From the NCBI RefSeq assembly GCF_002210105.1, contig NZ_AQQU01000019.1:1-44783 (forward strand): DNA of 44,783 nucleotides. Direction: 5' to 3'. This DNA is from Oceanicola sp. 22II-s10i (lineage in GTDB: Bacteria > Pseudomonadota > Alphaproteobacteria > Rhodobacterales > Rhodobacteraceae). A model generated the notes under the pieces. The model did not search any database and was not told the DNA's origin. It saw only the letters and a program-made list of their open reading frames with translations. The translations under genes were made by a program, and so were the position numbers. Numbering within the stretch: the stretch's first letter is position 1; every line of letters starts with the position of its first letter. Shown one piece after another: positions 24,467-32,479 of the stretch.

Positions 24467-25313
24467 TCTTGCCATCTCCGCGTTCGCGTTTCTCGAACAT
24501 CGCGGGGTTGATCATGTCCCGCGCGTCATGACCCATATGCAAGGTCTCACCGCCGTCTACATAGATGTCCTCGCCGGTAATGAAACCGCCAAGTTTCGAA
24601 GCGAGGAAAATGATCGTGCCAGCGATGTCCTCGGCCGCCCCCATCCGGTCTAGCACTGAGCGGTTCAGCTTTTTCCACTGTTCCGGCGGAATCGGATAGC
24701 GGCCAAGCGCATCGGTCTTGATCGTGCCGGGCGCGACACAGTTCAGGCGGATGCCGTATTCGCCCCATTCGGCGGCCAGCGTTTTCATCATGCCCGTCAC
24801 ACCGGCGCGGGCGGCGACGGTGTGTGTAAAGCCGGTAAGCGCGGTGCGCGCCGAGATGGCGGTGACAAACACAACCGATCCCCCATTGTCGTACATGAAG
24901 TGATCGGCAGCGGCGCGTGTCATTTGCCAAGACCCTATCAGGTTGTTGCGGATCACGGCTTCGAAGCCCTTGTTGGTGATATCGCGGGCGGCCGCGATAT
25001 ACTGGCCGCCGGCATTGTTCACCAAGACATCCAACTGCCCGTAGTGGTCCTTGATGCGTCCCATCGCGGTTTCGATACTGTCCTCGTCGCGGGTATCTCC
25101 GGGCACGACAAAGGCCTCGCCCCCCGCCGACCGGATCATCTCGGCGGTCTCCTCCAGCGGCTCTTCCCGGCGCGCGAACAGCGCAAGCCTGGCCCCGCAA
25201 GAGGCCATTTCGATCGCCGTCGCCCGGCCCATTCCAGATCCAGACCCCGTGACCAGGGCAACCTGGCCCGCCATGAGATCCGACGCGTAACGCCTTGATT
25301 TCGCTTCGCTCAT
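24459..25313 (-). CDS. SDR resembling 2,4-dienoyl-CoA reductase, altered active site
   Basis: A 284-residue SDR. TGSGSGMGRATA (residues 22-33) binds the dinucleotide, followed by NNAGGQYIAAARDI and GGFITGEDIYVDGGETL. The classical Ser, Tyr-x3-Lys site is changed: after VTAISARTALTG comes FTHTVAARAGV, with Thr and Arg where Tyr and Lys stand. 2,4-dienoyl-CoA reductases also lack the usual Tyr, and the overall sequence fits them, but Arg for Lys is unusual. It has an extra C-terminal segment (MINPAMFEKRERG). GGGGGCGGAAC precedes the ATG. It is third in the operon, after two acyl-CoA dehydrogenases. Confidence 0.87.
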   Translation of the reverse strand: MSEAKSRRYASDLMAGQVALVTGSGSGMGRATAIEMASCGARLALFARREEPLEETAEMIRSAGGEAFVVPGDTRDEDSIETAMGRIKDHYGQLDVLVNNAGGQYIAAARDITNKGFEAVIRNNLIGSWQMTRAAADHFMYDNGGSVVFVTAISARTALTGFTHTVAARAGVTGMMKTLAAEWGEYGIRLNCVAPGTIKTDALGRYPIPPEQWKKLNRSVLDRMGAAEDIAGTIIFLASKLGGFITGEDIYVDGGETLHMGHDARDMINPAMFEKRERGDGKNE

Positions 25314-25324
25314 GTTCCGCCCCC

Positions 25325-26524
25325 TTAGTTCTTCAGCAATTCGCCGGAGATGATGAGTTTGCGAACCTCCTGGGTGCCCGCGCCGACCTCAAGCACGCGA
25401 CCGGTTCGGTACAGCCGGTTCACTTCGGTATCACGCATGTAGCCTGAGCCGCCGTGAATCTGGACAGCTTTGTCCAGCACGAAGGATGTCGCCTCAGCGG
25501 CCTTGTAGATCGCCGCAGCGGTGAGCTTGTGGATTTCGCCGCGCCCGCCTGCGCCCTCTTCGAGGCCCTCACACATGGCTGCGGTGCGCAAGGACAGGCT
25601 GCGCGCGGCCTCGATCTGCGTATACATGTCGGCCAGCATCGCCTGAACCATCTGAAAACTGGCGATCGGTTTGCCGAATTGCTGGCGTGTCTTGGCGTAG
25701 TCGATGGAAATATCCAATGCCCGCTGAGCAATACCCAAGGCGTTGAAACAGACGATGGCCCGTTCCAGATCAAGCCCGGACATCGTCACGGCAACGCCGC
25801 CATCAAGTTTGCCGACCATGTTTTTTGCGGGCACCCGGCAGTCCTCGAACACCAGTTCGCCGGTGGGCGAGCCACGGAAACCCATCTTGTTGAGCTTCTG
25901 CGCCACCTTGAAACCGGGCGTGTCGGTTTCCACGATAAAGGCGGAAATGCCCTTGGCCCCTTTTTCGGGCGATGTTTTGGCATAGACCAGCACCAGATCG
26001 GCAATCGGCCCATTGGTGATATAGATCTTGGCGCCGTTCAGGATGTAGTCGTCGCCATCCTTTTTGGCCGTGGTCCGCATCGAGCCAAGCGCATCGGATC
26101 CCGCGCCAGGTTCGGTCAGACCCAGGGCGCCGATCAGCGTGCCGTTGCAAAGCCCCGGCAGGTATTTGCGGCGCAATTCGTCATTGGCGTTGCGGTAGAT
26201 ATTGTTGACGCACAAATTGTCATGGGCCACATGGGTCAGTCCGATGGCCGCCGAGGCGCGCGACATTTCCTCGGTGATGATACAGGCCGAAGTAAAATCC
26301 AGCCCCGCGCCGCCAAATTCCGGCGGCACGTTCAGGCCGAGATATCCCATCTCGCCCAGCTTGGGGAAAACCGAAGGCGGCAGGTCATCTGTATCGTCCA
26401 TTTCCGCATTCAGATGGTGGAATTCGGACATGAAGAACTTGCCGGCCTGATCGGCCAGGGCCTGCTGTTCGTCCGTCATGAAATGTGTTGGCAGAGCGGT
26501 GTCGTTGCGCAGTTGCTTGTTCAT
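25325..26524 (-). CDS. Isovaleryl-CoA dehydrogenase-type acyl-CoA dehydrogenase (copy 2)
   Basis: A 399-residue dehydrogenase. LTEPGAGSDALGSM is the flavin motif. The catalytic base should be the Glu of MSGLDLERAIVCF, as in isovaleryl-CoA dehydrogenase. The medium-chain Glu position reads VGAGTQEVRK, again as in that family. The start at 26524 has GGGGGA upstream; the longer frame to 26668 overlaps the neighbouring gene. It is a close paralogue of the gene 13 nt upstream (shared KMGFRGSPTGELVFEDCRVP). Its likely role is alpha-beta oxidation of a branched acyl-CoA feeding a carboxylase. Confidence 0.92.
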   Translation of the reverse strand: MNKQLRNDTALPTHFMTDEQQALADQAGKFFMSEFHHLNAEMDDTDDLPPSVFPKLGEMGYLGLNVPPEFGGAGLDFTSACIITEEMSRASAAIGLTHVAHDNLCVNNIYRNANDELRRKYLPGLCNGTLIGALGLTEPGAGSDALGSMRTTAKKDGDDYILNGAKIYITNGPIADLVLVYAKTSPEKGAKGISAFIVETDTPGFKVAQKLNKMGFRGSPTGELVFEDCRVPAKNMVGKLDGGVAVTMSGLDLERAIVCFNALGIAQRALDISIDYAKTRQQFGKPIASFQMVQAMLADMYTQIEAARSLSLRTAAMCEGLEEGAGGRGEIHKLTAAAIYKAAEATSFVLDKAVQIHGGSGYMRDTEVNRLYRTGRVLEVGAGTQEVRKLIISGELLKN

Positions 26525-26537
26525 GGTCTCGTCCCCC

Positions 26538-27752
26538 TCAGGCGCGCAAAAGTTCTTCGGCAATGATGATCTTGCGGACTTCGCTTGTTCCCGCGCCGAT
26601 CTCCAACAATTTGTTGGCGCGGAACAGCCGGTTGATCTCGGTGTCCTGCATGTAGCCAGAGCCACCATGAATATGGCAGGCTTCGGTCACCGCCTTGTTG
26701 AATGCCTCGCCTGCGTAAAGACAGGCCGCCGCGGTCAGTTTGTGGATTTCGCCACGGCCCCCGGCCCCTTTTGGTAGGCCCGTACAGGCGGCCAGTGCCC
26801 GATAACCGAATGCGCGCGCGGTTTCGACCTCGGTGTAGATCTCGGCCAGTTTCGACTGCATCATCTGGAAACTTGAAATCGGTTTGCCGAATTGTTCGCG
26901 AATCTTGGCGTATTCCAGCCCTAGTTCCAGGGCGCGTTCGGCCATGCCAACGCAGACTGAGGCAACCATAGCACGCTCCAGATCCAACCCGCTCATTACC
27001 ACCGAAACGCCGGTGTTTTCCGGTCCAACCATGGCGGATGCGGGTACGCGGCAATCCTCAAACACCAGTTCTCCGGTTGGCGAGCCGCGAAAGCCCATCT
27101 TGTCAAGCTTTTGCGCCACCTTGAAACCGGGATTGTCCGTCTCGATGATGAAAGCAGAAATGCCCTTGGCGCCCTTCGACTTGTCGGTTTTGGCATAAAG
27201 CAGGATCACATCGGCAATGGGGCCGTTGGTGATGTAAATCTTCGAGCCGTTGATGACATAATCATCACCGTCGCGGCGGGCAGTTGTGGCCATGGATCCG
27301 AGCGCATCGGATCCCGCACCCGGTTCGGTCAGGCCCAAAGCACCAACCAGCTCGCCCGAGCAAAGGCCCGGCACGTATTTCTTCACATGCTCTTCGGATC
27401 CATTGCGCAGCAGGTTATTCAGGCACAGGTTGTCATGCGCCCCGTGTGAGAGGCCCACAGCCGGATTCCACTTCGAAATCACCTCGGACACCAGCGCCTG
27501 GGTGAACTCGTTCTGTCCCGATCCGCCCAGCTCTTCGGGTGCGGTAATCCCCAGCAGGCCCAGCTCGCCCATCTGCTTGAACAGATCATCGGGCCACCAT
27601 TCCTCGTCATCCATACGCGCTTGCAGCGGGTGTAGCACGTCGCGCGACACCCGATCCACGTGATCGACGATCTGGCGTTGCTCATCAGTCAAAGAATAGT
27701 TCGCCCTGATTGCTTCCAGATCAGCCGAGATGGCCTCACTTTGAGTGGTCAT
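26538..27752 (-). CDS. Isovaleryl-CoA dehydrogenase-type acyl-CoA dehydrogenase (copy 1)
   Basis: A 404-residue dehydrogenase and first gene of this minus-strand operon. LTEPGAGSDALGSM, SGLDLERAMVAS (catalytic Glu of the IVD type), HGGSGYMQDTEINRLFRAN and IGAGTSEVRK are all present. GGGAGGATGAT precedes the ATG at 27752; the longer frame to 27803 would start inside the promoter. The regulatory site lies 42 nt upstream and is shared with the plus-strand AtuA operon. Substrate is probably a 3-methyl-branched acyl-CoA, given the neighbouring carboxylase and hydratase. Confidence 0.92.
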   Translation of the reverse strand: MTTQSEAISADLEAIRANYSLTDEQRQIVDHVDRVSRDVLHPLQARMDDEEWWPDDLFKQMGELGLLGITAPEELGGSGQNEFTQALVSEVISKWNPAVGLSHGAHDNLCLNNLLRNGSEEHVKKYVPGLCSGELVGALGLTEPGAGSDALGSMATTARRDGDDYVINGSKIYITNGPIADVILLYAKTDKSKGAKGISAFIIETDNPGFKVAQKLDKMGFRGSPTGELVFEDCRVPASAMVGPENTGVSVVMSGLDLERAMVASVCVGMAERALELGLEYAKIREQFGKPISSFQMMQSKLAEIYTEVETARAFGYRALAACTGLPKGAGGRGEIHKLTAAACLYAGEAFNKAVTEACHIHGGSGYMQDTEINRLFRANKLLEIGAGTSEVRKIIIAEELLRA

Positions 27753-27783
27753 ATCATCCTCCCGAAAAATGTCGTCCGCCGTG

Positions 27784-27820
27784 TTGACCAAAATCAAACA
27801 CATGTTAGAAAATAGATCAA
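27784..27820. promoter_or_regulatory. Divergent promoter with TetR-type operator (site 3)
   Basis: TCAAACACATGTTAGA at 27794-27809 matches the site-1 arms with one mismatch. Minus-strand promoter: TTGATC (27815-27820), 17 bp, TTGATT (27792-27797). Plus-strand promoter: TTGACC (27784-27789), 16 bp, TAGAAA (27806-27811). It would control the dehydrogenase operon and the AtuA operon together. Confidence 0.78.
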
Positions 27821-27885
27821 GCCAAGCTTTTGACGACCTGACGTAAGAAAGCGCGGTGTCCTAAATGCAGGGGGGAGCTTCGGAA

Positions 27886-28671
27886 ATGACTGAGAGCGTT
27901 GTTCAATCGCAGGCACTCGGCAAAGAAGTGCGTATCACGATTCGACGTCCTGACAATCGAAATGCCCTCAACCGTGAGGTCGCAGACGGGATCATGGCCG
28001 CCATATGTGCTGCCGAGAGGGACAGCGACTGCCGCGTGATCGTTCTGACCGGCGAGGGCGAGCGCGCCTTCTGTGCCGGGGGCGACATCAAGGCGGGGGC
28101 GGATGGCGGCCCGTTTGTTCAGGATCCGGCGGACCCGGATCATTTTGCCGGAAGGTTGTTCGAGACGATACAGGCGTGCCGAAAGCCAACGATCGCGCGC
28201 ATCAATGGCGTCGCGATGGGGGCAGGAGCGGGCATCATCTGTGCCTGCGATCTGGCTGTGATGGCGGATCATGCCCGCATCGGAACGCCGGAAGTGAAGG
28301 TGGGTCTGTTTCCCATGACGATCGTGCCACCCATGATACGCGTGCTGCCCCGGCGGAGGCTGATGGAGATGTTCATCACCGGCGTTCCTCTGACGGCCGA
28401 GGAAGCCCTGCAGTTCAATCTGGTCAACTATGTGACCGATGCCGCGGGGTTGGACGACAAGGTTGCAGAACTGGTTGCCCAGATTGCTGCGCAGTCGCCG
28501 AGCGCGATCCGGCTGGGAAAATACGCCTGTCACGCGATGGAGGATATGACCTATCCGCAGCAAATGCGGTTTGCAGAAACACTTTTACCGCGTGTGGCGC
28601 AGACCGAAGACGCGCGCGAAGGCTTTGATGCCTTCATTGCGAAGCGCAAACCTGAATGGACGGGCCGCTGA
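27886..28671 (+). CDS. Enoyl-CoA hydratase of the AtuE/LiuC (glutaconyl-CoA hydratase) type
   Basis: A 261-residue crotonase. The oxyanion segment AFCAGGDIKAG is intact. GAGAGIICACD has Gly at the first catalytic Glu position, while GTPEVKVGLFPMTIVPP keeps the second Glu and shows the P-x2-I-x-P pattern. From memory, this single-Glu pattern fits bacterial 3-methylglutaconyl-CoA and isohexenylglutaconyl-CoA hydratases (LiuC, AtuE). That matches its place before AtuA and a carboxylase. The start at 27886 has GGGGGGAG 8 nt upstream; an ATG at 27865 lies before that site and is less likely. Confidence 0.88.
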   Translation: MTESVVQSQALGKEVRITIRRPDNRNALNREVADGIMAAICAAERDSDCRVIVLTGEGERAFCAGGDIKAGADGGPFVQDPADPDHFAGRLFETIQACRKPTIARINGVAMGAGAGIICACDLAVMADHARIGTPEVKVGLFPMTIVPPMIRVLPRRRLMEMFITGVPLTAEEALQFNLVNYVTDAAGLDDKVAELVAQIAAQSPSAIRLGKYACHAMEDMTYPQQMRFAETLLPRVAQTEDAREGFDAFIAKRKPEWTGR

Positions 28672-28692
28672 TCAAGCGAGGAGGAGAGGAAT

Positions 28693-30492
28693 ATGTCGGA
28701 ACGAAAGCTGCGCATCGGATGCGCGTCGGGCTTCTGGGGCGATACGCCGGAAGCGATCGGTCAACTGGTTTCAAAGGGCGAGATCGACTATCTGGTGTTT
28801 GACTATCTGGCAGAGGTGACAATGTCGCTGATGGCGCGGGCCCGCGCAAAAGCGCCCGAGTCGGGCTATGCGCCGGACTTCGTCAAGGCGCTGGCACCCT
28901 GGTTGCCGGATATCAAGGCAAAAGGGATCAAGGTCGTTGCCAATGCAGGGGGCGTGAACCCGCGTGGCTGCAGCGATGCGCTTGCCAAAGCCGCCGCCCA
29001 GGCCGGGATCGATCTGTCCATCGGAGTCGTGCTAGGCGATGACCTGTTGCCCAGGGCCGATGAAATTCGCAAAAACGGTCAGACGGAAATGTTCTCGGGT
29101 GTCGCATTTCCAGATGATATCTGGAGCATGAATGCCTATCTGGGTGCCCGCCCCATCGCTGCCGCGCTGGATGCCGGGGCCGACATCGTGATCACCGGAC
29201 GCTGCGCCGACAGCGCGGTCGCGCTTGGTCCCCTGATGCATGAATACGGCTGGGGCGACGATGACTGGGACAAGCTCAGCCAGGGATCGCTGGCCGGCCA
29301 CCTGATCGAATGCGGCCCCCAGGGAACCGGCGGCAACTTCACCGACTGGCAGGACGTGCCGGGTTGGGACAATATGGGCATGCCCATCGTCGAGGTGTCC
29401 GAAGACGGCAGTTTCATCATGACCAAGACGCCTGACACCGGCGGGCTGGTCGTGCCCGGGTCAGTCGGAGAGCAGATGCTCTATGAAATCGGGGACCCGC
29501 GCGCCTACCTGTTGCCCGACGTGATCTGCGACTGGTCCGGGGTCACCCTGGAACAGGTCGGACCCGACCGGGTGCTGGTCAAGGGCGGCAGGGGGCTTGG
29601 GCGCACCGACAGCTACAAGGTGTCGGCGACCCATGCCGATGGCTGGCGCGCGGTCTCTACCCTGACACTGGCTGCGATTGACGCACCCGCCAAGGCCGAA
29701 CGTGTGGCCGAGGCGATCCTGACCCGCTGTCGCCGGATTTTCCGCGACCGCAACATGGGAGATTTCCGGCAGGTCAGCGTCGAGGTGCTGGGGGCCGAGG
29801 CGGCCTATGGCGCAAATGCGCGCGCCCGGACCCGCGAGGTGGTGCTCAAGATCGGCGCGGTCCATGATGATCGCGCCGCGCTGAACATCTTTGCCGGCGA
29901 AATCGCACCGATGGCGATTTCGACCGCGCAGGGTCTGACCGGGTTCTTCGCCGGACGGCCAAAGGTGCAGCCGGTGGTCCGTCTATTTTCCTTCCTTCAG
30001 AGCAAGGCCGAAACCCCCGTCGCGGTCGAGGTCGACGGCAAGGATGTGCCCGTGAGCGTGGCCACTACGCCAGTCCACCTTGATCCGCCTGCCGCACCGC
30101 CCGCAGATAGCCGCGAGCCCGGTCCGGACGTTGTCGAGGTCCGCCTCGTCGATTTGGTCTGGGGCCGCTCGGGCGACAAGGGGGACATCGCCAATATCGG
30201 CATCCTCGCGCGCAAACCGGACTACCTGCCATATATCCGCTCGGCTCTCAGTGAAGAGGTGGTGAAGGACTATTTCTCCCATGTCTGCGACGGCAGGGTA
30301 GAACGGTTCGACTTGCCTGGAAGCCATTCGCTGAATTTCCTGTTGCATGAATCGCTTGGCGGTGGCGGCATCGCCTCGGTCCGCATAGACCCGCAGGGCA
30401 AAGGGTTCGCGCAGATGCTGCTTGATATCGAAATTCCCGTGCCAGCCGATCTGGCCGCACGTGACGGACTGAATGCCGCGGCCCGGAACTAA
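28693..30492 (+). CDS. atuA: Acyclic terpene utilisation protein AtuA (DUF1446)
   Basis: A 599-residue protein. The long N-terminal AtuA domain (about 5-450) shows IGCASGFWGDTPEA, DYLVFDYLAEVTMSLM, VVANAGGVNPRGC and ITGRCADSAVALGPL. A C-terminal AtuA-like domain (about 470-590) shows LVWGRSGDKGDIANIG and LHESLGGGGIASVRID. AtuA belongs to the Pseudomonas citronellol/geraniol (Atu) gene set, but its biochemical role is not established. GAGGAGAGGA precedes the ATG; the gene lies 21 nt after the hydratase and 12 nt before the carboxylase. Its presence is the best single pointer to isoprenoid or branched-chain CoA chemistry here. Confidence 0.92.
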   Translation: MSERKLRIGCASGFWGDTPEAIGQLVSKGEIDYLVFDYLAEVTMSLMARARAKAPESGYAPDFVKALAPWLPDIKAKGIKVVANAGGVNPRGCSDALAKAAAQAGIDLSIGVVLGDDLLPRADEIRKNGQTEMFSGVAFPDDIWSMNAYLGARPIAAALDAGADIVITGRCADSAVALGPLMHEYGWGDDDWDKLSQGSLAGHLIECGPQGTGGNFTDWQDVPGWDNMGMPIVEVSEDGSFIMTKTPDTGGLVVPGSVGEQMLYEIGDPRAYLLPDVICDWSGVTLEQVGPDRVLVKGGRGLGRTDSYKVSATHADGWRAVSTLTLAAIDAPAKAERVAEAILTRCRRIFRDRNMGDFRQVSVEVLGAEAAYGANARARTREVVLKIGAVHDDRAALNIFAGEIAPMAISTAQGLTGFFAGRPKVQPVVRLFSFLQSKAETPVAVEVDGKDVPVSVATTPVHLDPPAAPPADSREPGPDVVEVRLVDLVWGRSGDKGDIANIGILARKPDYLPYIRSALSEEVVKDYFSHVCDGRVERFDLPGSHSLNFLLHESLGGGGIASVRIDPQGKGFAQMLLDIEIPVPADLAARDGLNAAARN

Positions 30493-30504
30493 GAGGACGA
30501 CACC

Positions 30505-31974
30505 ATGACCATTTCGAAACTCCTGGTCGCCAATCGGGGCGAGATCGCGGCGCGCGTGTTGCGCACCGCTAAGGCCCGCGGGCTTGCGACTGCCGTGTTG
30601 CGTCATGTCGCCGAGCAAGAGGGGCCAGCGCATCTGATCGCAGATGAGGTCGTGATGATCGAGGGCCCGACGCCCGTGGCCGCCTATCTCGATATTCCTC
30701 AGATCGTCGAAGCCGCCAAAGGGATCGGCGCGGACGCGGTTCATCCCGGCTATGGCTTTCTGTCAGAGAATGCCGGTTTTGTCGCGGCGCTGGAAAAAGC
30801 CGGAGTGACCTTTGTCGGCCCGACGTCCGAGGTCATCGACCTGATGGGGGACAAGGTCCGCGCCCGCGCCTTCGTCGAGGAACGCGGGTTTCCCGTCGCC
30901 CCCTCGGCCATCGAGGATGATGATCCGGCGAGCTTTGTCGAACGCGCCCGCGCCGTTGGCTATCCGCTGCTCATCAAGCCCTCGGCCGGCGGTGGCGGCA
31001 AGGGCATGCGCGTCGTACGCGAGGACAGCACGCTGGAGACCGAAATCGAAACCGCGCGCCGCGAAGGCGAACGATATTTCGGCGACGGGCGGCTTTTCGT
31101 CGAACGCTATATCGAACGCCCGCGCCATATCGAGGTGCAGGTGATGGGCGACGGACAGGGCAACGTGGTCCATTTCTGGGAACGTGAATGTTCGATCCAG
31201 CGCCGGTTCCAGAAGATTATCGAGGAAACGCCGTCACCGGCGCTGACCCCCGAGCAACGGGATGAGATCTGCGAGACCGCTGCCGGAATTGCCCGCGCCG
31301 TCAAATACCGCGGGGCAGGGACTGTCGAATTCATCTATGCACAGGATGGGGCCTTTTATTTCCTGGAAATGAACACCCGCCTTCAGGTCGAACATCCGGT
31401 GACCGAGATGGTAACCGGCTTTGATCTGGTTGCCGAGCAGTTGCGTGTCGCGGCGGGCGACGGGCTGAGCGCCGTACAGGCGGATATTCCCCAAACCGGA
31501 CACTCGATCGAACTGCGCATCTGTGCCGAGGATGCGACCGCCGATTTTCGCCCCGCGATCGGCAATATCCTGCTGCTGGACGAACCCCAGGGCGAGGGGA
31601 TCCGCGTAGACAGCGGCATTCTGGATGGCGGCAAGGTAACGACCGACTTCGACCCGATGTTGTCCAAGCTGATCGTGCATGGCCCGGATCGCGCGCAGGC
31701 CATCGCCCGTGCCCGGAGCGCGGTGCAAAGCTATGTGATTCTCGGGGTAACGACCAACACCGGTTATCTGGATGCAATCCTTGCACATCCGGATTTCGCC
31801 TCTGGTGACGTTTCAACTGGCTTCCTGGCTGAACAATCCGAAACGCTGACCGCGCCGGGCGAAGATGTCTCTGACTTGCTGATGGCGGCGGCGGCCCTAT
31901 CGGACGAGCGCCTGGTGAGTGACGTAATGCAGATACCGGAAATGTACCGCAAGATGGGTGGGTGGAGAAACTGA
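30505..31974 (+). CDS. Biotin carboxylase, stand-alone (no biotinyl domain)
   Basis: A 489-residue biotin carboxylase. LLVANRGEIAARVL, the ATP loop SAGGGGKGMRV, ERECSIQRRFQK and LEMNTRLQVEHPVTE are all present. The chain ends about 30 residues past the BC domain with no biotinyl domain, which is on the next gene. Related MCC and GCC alpha subunits are normally fused at about 650-670 residues, as in the other two copies here. AGAGGACGACACC precedes the ATG. The next gene overlaps its stop by one base. Confidence 0.93.
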   Translation: MTISKLLVANRGEIAARVLRTAKARGLATAVLRHVAEQEGPAHLIADEVVMIEGPTPVAAYLDIPQIVEAAKGIGADAVHPGYGFLSENAGFVAALEKAGVTFVGPTSEVIDLMGDKVRARAFVEERGFPVAPSAIEDDDPASFVERARAVGYPLLIKPSAGGGGKGMRVVREDSTLETEIETARREGERYFGDGRLFVERYIERPRHIEVQVMGDGQGNVVHFWERECSIQRRFQKIIEETPSPALTPEQRDEICETAAGIARAVKYRGAGTVEFIYAQDGAFYFLEMNTRLQVEHPVTEMVTGFDLVAEQLRVAAGDGLSAVQADIPQTGHSIELRICAEDATADFRPAIGNILLLDEPQGEGIRVDSGILDGGKVTTDFDPMLSKLIVHGPDRAQAIARARSAVQSYVILGVTTNTGYLDAILAHPDFASGDVSTGFLAEQSETLTAPGEDVSDLLMAAAALSDERLVSDVMQIPEMYRKMGGWRN

Positions 31975-32477
31975 TGCAACGGATTTTTCAGATGGACGGA
32001 GAAGAGACTGATTGCTGGCTGGGTCATGATGGCAGCCGGTTCGTGCTCAATACCCCCACTGGCGCTGTTGCCTGCCAATTGGACCCGACGGGTCTGCCGG
32101 GCGGTTACAAGCTGAGGGCCAAGGGTGTTGTGCGCGAATTGCGACTGGCCGTGGGGCCGGAAGCAACTTTTGTGCACATGGACGGGCGAACCTACGAAGT
32201 CGGGCGGGTTGATCCCGCCGAACGCCTGGCCGGAAGCGACGGTGGCGCGAGCGACGACCGATTGGTGGCGCCCATGCCGGGTGTCGTGGTGTCGGTTGCG
32301 GTTAAACCCGGCGATGCGGTTGAAGAAGGCCAGCCGCTTCTGGTGATCGAAAGCATGAAGTTGGAAACCACACTGACGGCCCCGCGCGACGGGGTCGTTG
32401 CCGAAATGCCATTCGCCGAAGGCGACAGTTTTGGTCTGAAAGACATCCTGGCCCAATTGGCCCCGGAGGAGGAGTGA
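31974..32477 (+). CDS. Biotin carboxyl carrier protein with BT-like N-terminus
   Basis: A 167-residue protein. The C-terminal biotinyl domain (about 90-165) has the acceptor Lys in VIESMKLET with MPGVVVSVAVKPGDAV before it. The N-terminal 85 residues look like the BT/linker part of MCC-type alpha subunits, so it is the tail of a usual alpha chain encoded separately. ATG at 31974 overlaps the BC stop (TGATG); a GTG at 31962 is an alternative. It would be biotinylated by BirA and carry CO2 between the separate BC and CT proteins. Confidence 0.9.
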   Translation: MQRIFQMDGEETDCWLGHDGSRFVLNTPTGAVACQLDPTGLPGGYKLRAKGVVRELRLAVGPEATFVHMDGRTYEVGRVDPAERLAGSDGGASDDRLVAPMPGVVVSVAVKPGDAVEEGQPLLVIESMKLETTLTAPRDGVVAEMPFAEGDSFGLKDILAQLAPEEE

Positions 32478-32479
32478 CA

